Source: an archaeon (GTDB taxonomy: Archaea; Thermoproteota; Nitrososphaeria; Nitrososphaerales; Gagatemarchaeaceae). Taken from it: 6,923 nucleotides of DNA. The stretch is taken from NCBI GenBank assembly GCA_021822995.1, contig JAKAPN010000057.1, positions 1 to 6,923 on the forward strand, read 5' to 3'. Each line of letters opens with the position of its first letter. The first letter of the stretch is position 1. Both the position numbers and the translations under genes were made by a program. Shown in pieces: positions 1-5,517 of this stretch. A model generated the notes under the pieces. It saw only the letters and a list, made by a program, of their open reading frames with translations. It ran no database searches and was not told the DNA's origin.

Positions 1-817
1 CGAGCCTCATCGTGTCCGTGCCGCACCCGACCCCCTTGATCAGGACAGGGTGGTCGGTGTACTTGAACGCCGCCTCCTCAGACGCAAGGATCGCCACAGC
101 CGCCCCGTCGCTCATCGTGCAGATCATCGGTCTGTTGAGTGGGTACGCCACCATCTCCCCGTCGATCGCCTCCTTCACCGAGAGCTCCTGGGGGTACTGC
201 GAGTACGGGTTGTTCAGCGCGTTGACATGGTTCTTGACCGAGACCATCGCCATGATCCGCTTCGCCTCGTCCGTCGCGGCCCGCTGTGCCTTCTTCTCGT
301 CCTTGATGTCCGCGAACTTCGTCTTCCTGAGGTACTCGTAGATGTGCCTCTGGACCATGAGGGCGTAGTATCCGGTGTAGAAACCACCGACCGGGTAGTC
401 GAAGTTCGTGTCCGACGCCAGGGCGATGAACTCGTTCCCCTTCCACGTCTCCACATGAGACATGGTCTCGAAGCCAGCCACGAGGCAGACCTCGTTCCTC
501 CCGCTGGCCACCGTCTCCCATCCCGCCTGGATGGCCTGGCCGCCGGTTGCGCCTCCCCACTCTATCCTCCTCGAGTCCTTGGGGTTCATGCCGAGGTAGT
601 CCTGGACCATCGAAGCGGCCTTCAGCTGCCTCGCGAAGTGGTCTGAAAAGTAAGAGATCCTGGTGCTCTCGATGTCAGCCGGCTTCAGCTTCGGGAGGTC
701 CTTCATCGCGTAGTCGAAGGCGCGCTTCACCATCAGCCGGAAGTCCATGTCAGGGTGGGCTTTCGCGAACTTCGTGACCCCGCCGGAGACCATGTAGACT
801 TTGCGAGAAGCTGGCAC
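1..817 (-). CDS. SCP-x-type thiolase-like protein, nucleophile Cys replaced by Gly (3' truncated by window)
   Basis: Seen: 272 codons are open from a GTG at 815-817 to the window edge, with no stop; the C-terminal part, including the usual catalytic HD(C/A)F region, is outside. The N-terminus reads MPASRKVYMVSGGVTKF, the usual first strand and G-x-TKF of archaeal/SCP-x thiolases. Other family signatures are SGRNEVCLVAGFETMSH (105-121), VSVKNHVNALNNP (192-204) and CTMSDGAAVAILAS (233-246). The active-site strand, normally E-x-x-C-A-(S/T)-G, reads IEWGGATGG (85-93), so Gly89 sits where the nucleophilic Cys is expected. A charged insertion of about 20 residues lies at roughly 163-187. Start choice: GTG 817 has a TATA-like box 27 bases upstream and adds the first strand; the next ATG (793) would cut into it. 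The gene follows acetoacetyl-CoA synthetase by 51 bp but seems to have its own promoter. Inference: it binds an acyl-CoA and could be a non-Claisen or structural thiolase homologue. Archaeal relatives often pair with a DUF35 OB-fold protein, which could lie beyond position 1. Superfamily call is firm; function is not. Confidence 0.88.
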   Translation of the reverse strand, partial: MPASRKVYMVSGGVTKFAKAHPDMDFRLMVKRAFDYAMKDLPKLKPADIESTRISYFSDHFARQLKAASMVQDYLGMNPKDSRRIEWGGATGGQAIQAGWETVASGRNEVCLVAGFETMSHVETWKGNEFIALASDTNFDYPVGGFYTGYYALMVQRHIYEYLRKTKFADIKDEKKAQRAATDEAKRIMAMVSVKNHVNALNNPYSQYPQELSVKEAIDGEMVAYPLNRPMICTMSDGAAVAILASEEAAFKYTDHPVLIKGVGCGTDTMRL

Positions 818-839
818 AAGTTCGGTTCTTTTCTGGAGG

Positions 840-847
840 ATATTAAA
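840..847 (-). promoter_or_regulatory. Archaeal TATA-like box for the thiolase-like gene
   Basis: On the minus strand the 51-bp gap before the thiolase-like gene contains TTTAATAT, centred about 27 bases upstream of the GTG at 817. No Shine-Dalgarno motif lies between box and start. This is the geometry of an archaeal leaderless promoter, with transcription starting at or next to the start codon. It implies that this gene can be transcribed apart from the upstream acetoacetyl-CoA synthetase. Read from sequence only. Confidence 0.6.
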
Positions 848-868
848 CTGCTTCTGAATGACGGTCCG

Positions 869-2815
869 CTAGTCCCGGGACTTCTTTGCCAGTCCGATGA
901 AAAACTCCACCGATGCCGGGTCTGCGATGGAGTCTTTGTTGATCACCTTCGCCGGGTCCCCGCCTAGAAGCACTCTCTTGATGGGGACCTCGAGCTTCTT
1001 CCCGTTCAGGGTCTTTGGGATCGATGGAACCTCGACCACTTCGTCTGGGATGTATCTGGGGGAGAGGTCAGTCCGGACCTTGGCCCGTATCTTCCCCCTG
1101 AGCTCTTCGTCCATCTTCTTCCCCTTCGCAAGGGAGACGAACAGGACCAGCTTCCCAGCACCCCCTTCTCCCGGAAGATCCAACGCCATCGAGTCTGCGA
1201 CTTCGGGGATGGACTCCACCGCCCTGTAGATCTCGCTCGTCCCGATCCTCACCCCGAGGCGCTTGACCGTGGCGTCTGACCTGCCTGATATTATGCAGGT
1301 GCCGCGCTTCGTTATCTCAATCCAGTCCCCGTGCCTCCAGACGCCGGGGTACGTCGCGAAGTAGCTCTCCGCGTATCTGCTTCCGTCGCTGTCCCCCCAG
1401 AGATAGAGGGGCATGCTCGGAAGCGGCTCGGTCACGACGAGCTCCCCCACCTGCCCGATGACTGCCGCCCCAGACTCGTCGAATGCCTCCACCTTCGCGC
1501 CCAGGCACCGGCACTGAATCTCCCCCGAATAGACGGGCAACGTCGGGGACCCTCCCACGAACCCGGTGCAGACGTCCGTCCCTCCGCTCATGGACGCCAG
1601 CCAGACGTTCTCCTTTACCGAGTTGTAGACCCACTCGAACGACTCGGGGGACAGCGGCGACCCGGTCGAACCGATACCCCTGAGCTTCTTGAACGCGTGA
1701 GAGGAGCGCGGCTGGAGCCCGGCCTTGGCGCAGGATGCGAAGAACGGGGCGCTCCCGCCCATGAACGACGTCTCTGTCCTGTCGACCAGGTCCCAGAGCG
1801 AGTCCAGGTCAGGGTATGAGGGGCTCCCGTTGTAGAGGACGACGGACGCGCCCTGAAGCAGCCCTCCAACCAGGTAGTTCCACATCATCCATCCGGTCGT
1901 CGTGAACCAGAAGAACCGGTCTCCCGCCCTGACGTCGGTGTGAAGAGAGACCGCCTTCGAAAGCTCGACCAGGATCCCCCCGTGGCCGTGGACTATCGGC
2001 TTCGGCAGCCCGGTCGTCCCCGAAGAGTAAAGGATCCAGAGGGGGTGGTCGAAGGGCAGAGTCTCGAACTCGGGGTTTGCCGTCCCGGCGACCGCGTCTT
2101 CCCACGCGACAGAGCCGGATGGCGCCTCGCTCGTCGACTTCGCCTTGACCCAGACCACCTTCTCGAGGGTAGGCAAAGCGTCAGATATCGCCGAGACCGC
2201 TTCTTTCCTGTCGAACCACTTCCCGCCGTAGCTGTACCCGTCGGTGGCGATCAGGGCCTTGGGCTGGATCTGGGTGAACCTGTCGACCACCGCGGGCGCG
2301 CCGAAGTCGGGGGAGGAGCAGGACCAGACCGCCCCGATGCTCGCGCAAGCGAGAAACGCGATAACCGCCTCCTGGGAGTTGGGAAGGTAAGCGGCGACCC
2401 TGTCCCCCTGGCCGATGCCCATCTCCCGCAGGCTGGAAGCGAACGCGCCGACCCGCTTCTCCAGCTCCTGCCATGTCAACTCCTTTCCGGACTTCTTCTC
2501 GGCTCCCGCCCAGATCGCGACCCCGTCCCTTCGCTTCTTGAACACCCTTTCCGCGAAGTTGAGCTCTGACCCTTCGAACCAACGTGCGCCGGGCATCTTC
2601 CTTTCAGGGAGGACCGGGTAGTCCGCTTCGGCGAGCTCGAAGTGTTTCCAGATGCTCCCCCAGAACCCCTCGAGGTCGTCCACGCTCCACTCCCAGAGTT
2701 CGTGATACCCTTCGAACTTCTGTCCCCTGCTCTCCAGCCATTTCATGTACGCGTGCATGTTCGTCTTCCGGATGTAGCTCGAGTCAGGCTGCCAGAGGAG
2801 CTTTCCCTGGGGCAT
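869..2815 (-). CDS. Acetoacetyl-CoA synthetase (acetoacetate-CoA ligase)
   Basis: This 648-residue adenylate-forming enzyme should activate acetoacetate with ATP and CoA to acetoacetyl-CoA in the cytoplasm. Length matches the usual ~650 residues of the family. In order: an acetyl-CoA-synthetase-type N-terminal domain (LLWQPDSSYIRKTNMHAYMKWL from residue 6, then WEWSVDDLEGFW at 41-52); the phosphate-binding loop YSSGTTGLPKP (263-273); FWFTTTGWMMWNYLVGGLL (302-320); SGGTDVCTGFVGG (410-422); the hinge region HGDWIEIT (495-502); GRSDATVKRLGVRIGTSEIYRAVE (511-534); and the C-terminal PKTLNGKKLEVPIKR (600-614), whose Lys606 is the likely catalytic lysine. The KK-L-E-V-P-(I/V)-KR ending favours acetoacetyl- over acetyl-CoA synthetase. 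The ATG start agrees with the family's N-terminus and lies 29 bases from a TATA-like box, with no Shine-Dalgarno. It is followed by the thiolase-like gene, suggesting acetoacetate catabolism or a C4-CoA supply. All recognised motifs are intact. A different short beta-keto acid as substrate is possible. Confidence 0.93.
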   Translation of the reverse strand: MPQGKLLWQPDSSYIRKTNMHAYMKWLESRGQKFEGYHELWEWSVDDLEGFWGSIWKHFELAEADYPVLPERKMPGARWFEGSELNFAERVFKKRRDGVAIWAGAEKKSGKELTWQELEKRVGAFASSLREMGIGQGDRVAAYLPNSQEAVIAFLACASIGAVWSCSSPDFGAPAVVDRFTQIQPKALIATDGYSYGGKWFDRKEAVSAISDALPTLEKVVWVKAKSTSEAPSGSVAWEDAVAGTANPEFETLPFDHPLWILYSSGTTGLPKPIVHGHGGILVELSKAVSLHTDVRAGDRFFWFTTTGWMMWNYLVGGLLQGASVVLYNGSPSYPDLDSLWDLVDRTETSFMGGSAPFFASCAKAGLQPRSSHAFKKLRGIGSTGSPLSPESFEWVYNSVKENVWLASMSGGTDVCTGFVGGSPTLPVYSGEIQCRCLGAKVEAFDESGAAVIGQVGELVVTEPLPSMPLYLWGDSDGSRYAESYFATYPGVWRHGDWIEITKRGTCIISGRSDATVKRLGVRIGTSEIYRAVESIPEVADSMALDLPGEGGAGKLVLFVSLAKGKKMDEELRGKIRAKVRTDLSPRYIPDEVVEVPSIPKTLNGKKLEVPIKRVLLGGDPAKVINKDSIADPASVEFFIGLAKKSRD

Positions 2816-2840
2816 TGGCTCGGCGTCGGCTCGCGACCGG

Positions 2841-2847
2841 ATATAAG
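2841..2847 (-). promoter_or_regulatory. Archaeal TATA-like box for acetoacetyl-CoA synthetase
   Basis: The minus strand reads CTTATAT, centred 29 bases upstream of the ATG at 2815, inside the 55-bp gap after the protease-like gene. It is the only A/T-rich stretch in an otherwise GC-rich gap, and the interval to the ATG has no Shine-Dalgarno match. A leaderless transcript starting at or near the ATG is the simplest reading. Confidence 0.6.
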
Positions 2848-2870
2848 AGGAGCCCTCCCTGAAGAGCGGC

Positions 2871-3494
2871 TTACATGACGGGCCTTACGATGAAGATGGC
2901 GAGGTCCCACAGGAAATGGCTGGTGAAGCTGGCCCCCGTCCCCTTGCCGTAGTGGAATGTCAGCCCCCAAAACAGGTCCGTCACGAAGGTGGCAACCACC
3001 CAGACGGGGTTCAATGTGAACAGGTGCACCCCCGCGTCGAGGAGGGCTACGGCGGGAGCGGCGCCAAGGCCGAGCCGGGGCGCCAGCCTGCCCTGAAGGA
3101 CCCCTCTGAAGAACGACTCGTACCCCGCGGAGTCGAACAGCAGCAGAGCTACCTGCAGGTAGCGCGGGTTCGACCCAGACGCGATCAGCGAGTAGATGGA
3201 CGACTCGGACGCGGACGTGATCCCCAGCGGGTGGAGCGCGTCGATGGCGGCCGCTCCGAGATAGAAGACAAGATACAGGGCGATCGCGCTCACGACCCCC
3301 AAGGCGAGCGAACTTGGCTTCGGCCACGCTCTCTTCGGTCGGAGCCCAAGGCCGTACGCCGCCGCCATCATCACAGCCGTGGAGACGAAGGTGGCGTCAG
3401 CAAAGTAGGCGGAGGGGACGGTGAACATGGCGACCATCGAAGCGACGACGGCCCCGATGCCCAGCCAGATCCTGCTCTGCGGTTGCACTGCCAC
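2871..3494 (-). CDS. CPBP (CAAX-like) family intramembrane protease homologue, atypical active site
   Basis: A hydrophobic 207-residue protein with about six to seven predicted membrane helices (roughly 10-27, 32-50, 62-82, 112-124, 145-160, 165-182, 190-204). It resembles the CPBP/Rce1-type (ABI) family, which carries three motifs: EExxxR, FxxxH and HxxxN/D. Here motif 1 is YESFFRG (125-131), with Tyr in place of the first Glu and Glu126, Phe129 and Arg130 kept. Motif 2 keeps only its His (His157, in LLDAGVHLF). Motif 3 is HFLWD (193-197). Known for Rce1-type enzymes: the first Glu is central to catalysis, so proteolytic activity is doubtful; this is an inference. Start: the frame stays open further upstream, but that part is antisense to the prenyltransferase. 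GTG 3494 lies 24 bases from a TATA-like box; a second GTG at 3488 lies 30 bases from it and has a weak GGAG, so either may be used. It is divergent from the prenyltransferase. Native substrate is unknown. Confidence 0.75.
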   Translation of the reverse strand: MAVQPQSRIWLGIGAVVASMVAMFTVPSAYFADATFVSTAVMMAAAYGLGLRPKRAWPKPSSLALGVVSAIALYLVFYLGAAAIDALHPLGITSASESSIYSLIASGSNPRYLQVALLLFDSAGYESFFRGVLQGRLAPRLGLGAAPAVALLDAGVHLFTLNPVWVVATFVTDLFWGLTFHYGKGTGASFTSHFLWDLAIFIVRPVM

Positions 3495-3514
3495 TCCGGG
3501 TGGACCTTGCCGCG

Positions 3515-3520
3515 GATAAA
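3515..3520 (-). promoter_or_regulatory. TATA-like box for the CPBP-family gene
   Basis: The minus strand reads TTTATC in a GC-rich setting, centred 24 bases upstream of GTG 3494 and 30 bases upstream of GTG 3488. Together with the box at 3556-3561 on the other strand it makes a back-to-back promoter region between the two divergent genes. The plus-strand reading (GATAAA) is also about 29 bases from an alternative GTG at 3547 for the prenyltransferase, so the assignment is not unique. Confidence 0.45.
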
Positions 3521-3555
3521 CCCGTGTCCAGGCCGTCTGCTTCGCGGTGGTATCG

Positions 3556-3561
3556 TTAAAA
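3556..3561 (+). promoter_or_regulatory. TATA-like box for the UbiA-family prenyltransferase
   Basis: TTAAAA on the plus strand is centred about 30 bases upstream of an in-frame TTG at 3589. The bases around it (GTATCG, TTAAAA) are unlike the strong GC3 preference of the real coding regions, which suggests promoter rather than coding sequence. This supports the shorter start of the prenyltransferase. Confidence 0.45.
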
Positions 3562-3588
3562 GCCGGGGCGGGCCAAGGCTCCCCAGGA

Positions 3589-4491
3589 TTGGACCTCAAG
3601 ACCGTCGTCCTGTCGACCAGGCCCTGGTCTTTCACGATGACCTTCTCGTCGGTCACGATGGGGACCCTCGTGGCCGCGGCGGCGGGCAGGTTCAACCCTC
3701 TGATCTACTTGCTGGCTCTCGCAGGGATGGTGGCGTTCCACGCAGCCACCAACGTCCTCAACGACTTCTACGACGTGAAGCACGGCGTCGACAAGGGGGG
3801 CGCGCCGACGACGAAGTACCGGCTCCATCCGGCAGCCTTCGGCCAGGCTCCGCTTTCGGCCATACTGGGATTCTCCGTGATTCTCTACGCGCTGACGCTG
3901 GCTGCCGGGTTCTACCTCGCGCTGGTCAGCACCATCTCGATCGTGCTCGTGATCGGGGCGGGGATCGCCGGGAGCGTCCTCTACACTGCAGACCCGGTGG
4001 TGCTGAAAGCCCACGCCATGGGCGAGGCGACTGTCTTTGTCATGTGGGGTCTGCTGATCCCGGCAGGCGCCTATGTGGTGCAGACCGGGTCGTTTGCGTT
4101 GGCGCCCGTGGCCGCGGCGATACCAGTAGGGCTGTTCGTCGCGCTGGTCCTGCTGGCGAACAACATCAGGGACATCAGCTACGACGGCAGTGTGAACACG
4201 AAGACCCTGGCGGTGGTCCTGGGAGCGGAACGGTCGGAGCGGCTCTATTCCATCTTGCTCGGAGGCGCCTACGCGCTCGTCCTCGCGGGCATCTTAGCGG
4301 GGTTCCTCCCCGTCTGGTCGGCGGTCGTGTTCCTGACAGCGCCGAAGGCGCTAAAGCTCGCCGGGATGTTCGAGGGCCAGGTCCCTGACGACGCGGACCC
4401 ACGGACAGCCGCGCTGGCCTTCCAGTTCTCGCTCCTCTACATGGCTTCGCTTCTGCTGTCGCTTCTGGTCCCGCTAACTATCAGGATCTAG
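3589..4491 (+). CDS. UbiA-family prenyltransferase, MenA-like (probable menaquinone biosynthesis)
   Basis: A 300-residue polytopic membrane protein expected to transfer a polyprenyl chain from its diphosphate to an aromatic quinone precursor, with Mg2+ bound by two Asp-rich motifs. Motif 1 is NVLNDFYDVKHGVD (55-68), matching the MenA pattern ND-x-x-D-x-x-x-G-x-D. Motif 2 lies in NNIRDISYDGSVNTKTLAVVLG (191-212), with Asp195 and Asp199. The N-terminal TRPWSFTMTF (10-19) and the YTADPVVLKAHAMGEATVF stretch (132-150) also resemble MenA/MqnP enzymes more than lipid-forming UbiA relatives such as geranylgeranylglyceryl-phosphate synthases. About eight to nine hydrophobic helices are visible. Start: TTG 3589 places TRPW near residue 10, as in relatives, and sits about 30 bases from a TATA-like box; a GTG at 3547 would add 14 residues using codons unusual here (GTA, TTA, AAA). 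It is divergent from the CPBP gene and ends 11 bp from the convergent oxidoreductase. Whether the precursor comes from the classical or futalosine route cannot be told; no other quinone gene is present. Confidence 0.87.
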   Translation: MDLKTVVLSTRPWSFTMTFSSVTMGTLVAAAAGRFNPLIYLLALAGMVAFHAATNVLNDFYDVKHGVDKGGAPTTKYRLHPAAFGQAPLSAILGFSVILYALTLAAGFYLALVSTISIVLVIGAGIAGSVLYTADPVVLKAHAMGEATVFVMWGLLIPAGAYVVQTGSFALAPVAAAIPVGLFVALVLLANNIRDISYDGSVNTKTLAVVLGAERSERLYSILLGGAYALVLAGILAGFLPVWSAVVFLTAPKALKLAGMFEGQVPDDADPRTAALAFQFSLLYMASLLLSLLVPLTIRI

Positions 4492-4502
4492 GCAGCGGTC
4501 TT

Positions 4503-5492
4503 CTACGCCGCCCTCGAAAGCTGTTCCATGGCGTACGCTGTGTTCCCTATCGGCATCGATACCGGGAGGGTGATCCCCGCCTTCGCGTATTCCTTCAGCC
4601 TCTCGGCCGCGTGGTCCCCTGTCCCAGCGATGGCCAGGACCTCTATCGCCTGGTCGGGGATCAGCCGCTTGGCTTCCGGCACGTTGCCCTTCTTCCACGC
4701 CTCTTTCATCGGCCTGAGGGAGTCCTCTGTGATTCCGTACGGGGCGAGGGCCTCGGGCTTGACGACTTCGGAGAGCTGGTAGACGAAGAAGTAGTATTCT
4801 CGCACCACAGCAGCTGCCTTCTTCGGGTCCGGGTCCAGCGAAGTGAGCATGTATGACACCCTCTCGACCTTCCGCCCGGTCTTTGACTCCCCTTTCTCCA
4901 CGTTCTCGACCATCCGCCTGGTCCCCCAGGCGGTGTTCAGCGCAGGCGAGAGGATGACACCGTCTGCCACGGTGGCCGCGAACGCCTGGGTCCGGGGGGA
5001 GAGCGAAGCGATGTACAGCGGGATCTTCCCCTCTGGCTTGAACCCCATCGTAAGGTCGTGGACGTGAAAGAACTCGCCGTCGAATTCGACCTTGTTCCCC
5101 TCCCAGACCATCTGGACGACCTTGACGTACTCGCTCAGCCTCCTCAGCGGCCTCGTCTTCTCCACCGGGAACAACTGGAAACCCAGAAGGGGTATCGTGG
5201 GAAAGCTGCCGACGCCGAGCCCGAGGTTCACCCGTCCCCCCGACAGCTCCGAAAGGGTGGCGAAAGTCGTGGCGGCGGTGACCGGGTGACGCGTGAAGGT
5301 GTTGATTACCCCAGACCCGAGCCGGATCCGTTTGGTGGCGGACGCCATCGCCGAGATGTAGGTCACCACGTCACGCTGGAACAGGCTCTCGTGCATCCAG
5401 ATGGAGTCGAACCCGAGCTTCTCCGCCGCAGAGGCTATGCTCGCCGCCTCTCTGACTCCCAGCACCGGGTTGAAACCGAGGGCGAGCTTCAT
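4503..5492 (-). CDS. LLM-class (luciferase-like), probably F420-dependent oxidoreductase
   Basis: A 329-residue TIM-barrel protein of the bacterial luciferase-like family, close in layout to F420-dependent methylene-tetrahydromethanopterin reductase (Mer)-type proteins. Visible hallmarks: the N-terminal strand MKLALGF; AAEKLGFDSIWMHES (22-36); the first-half core RIRLGSGVINTFTRHPV (55-71), whose SGV-x-N segment corresponds to the cofactor-binding region; LSGGRVNLGLGVG (83-95); IPLYIASLSPRTQ (157-169); ADGVILSP (176-183); and the C-terminal TGDHAAERLKEYAKAGI (291-307). Length fits the ~320-340 residues of the family. Deazaflavin F420 is the likely cofactor in an archaeon, but FMN cannot be excluded and the substrate is unknown. 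The ATG is preceded at 7 bases by GGAG with no TATA-like box, as expected for a downstream cistron. It lies 25 bp after the PrpD-family gene and was probably co-transcribed with it. Calling it Mer itself would be overreach. Confidence 0.88.
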   Translation of the reverse strand: MKLALGFNPVLGVREAASIASAAEKLGFDSIWMHESLFQRDVVTYISAMASATKRIRLGSGVINTFTRHPVTAATTFATLSELSGGRVNLGLGVGSFPTIPLLGFQLFPVEKTRPLRRLSEYVKVVQMVWEGNKVEFDGEFFHVHDLTMGFKPEGKIPLYIASLSPRTQAFAATVADGVILSPALNTAWGTRRMVENVEKGESKTGRKVERVSYMLTSLDPDPKKAAAVVREYYFFVYQLSEVVKPEALAPYGITEDSLRPMKEAWKKGNVPEAKRLIPDQAIEVLAIAGTGDHAAERLKEYAKAGITLPVSMPIGNTAYAMEQLSRAA

Positions 5493-5499
5493 GGATTCT

Positions 5500-5503
5500 C
5501 TCC
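5500..5503 (-). promoter_or_regulatory. Shine-Dalgarno site of the LLM oxidoreductase
   Basis: On the minus strand GGAG (extended GGAGAG at 5498-5503) stands 7 bases before the ATG at 5492. It lies in the 25-bp gap after the PrpD-family stop codon, where there is no A/T-rich promoter element. This supports the ATG as start and translation from a shared mRNA. It contrasts with the leaderless-looking starts of the acetoacetyl-CoA synthetase and thiolase-like genes. Confidence 0.65.
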
Positions 5504-5517
5504 GTCACCCGCTCGCT

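Noticed and set aside
78..560. A 160-codon minus-strand frame overlapping the thiolase-like gene.
   Set aside because: It is one frame off the real thiolase frame, is low-complexity Gly/Arg/Glu-rich, and has no family signature.
50..646. A 198-codon plus-strand open frame opposite the thiolase-like gene.
   Set aside because: It shares codon boundaries with the thiolase-like frame on the other strand. Its Val/Leu/Arg/His-rich composition and lack of motifs mark it as a mirror of real coding sequence.
2849..2858. Short inverted repeat (GGAG and CTCC arms) next to the synthetase promoter, considered as a terminator or operator.
   Set aside because: Four-base arms with a two-base loop and no T-run; too weak to distinguish from chance.
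3547..3588. GTG at 3547 as the start of the prenyltransferase.
   Set aside because: The added 14 residues use codons rare in this window and resemble no family N-terminus. TTG 3589 fits relatives and promoter spacing better. Not excluded, since GATAAA at 3515-3520 is about 29 bases upstream of it.
3495..3695. N-terminal extension of the CPBP protein up to an ATG at 3695 (274 residues).
   Set aside because: The extra 67 residues are polar, unlike the family, and would run antisense through the start of the prenyltransferase and both TATA-like boxes.
2916..4388. A 490-codon open frame on the plus strand spanning the CPBP gene and the prenyltransferase.
   Set aside because: It is an antisense/out-of-frame shadow in GC-rich DNA: Arg/Gly/Pro-rich, no recognisable domain, and it overlaps two clearly recognisable genes in other frames.
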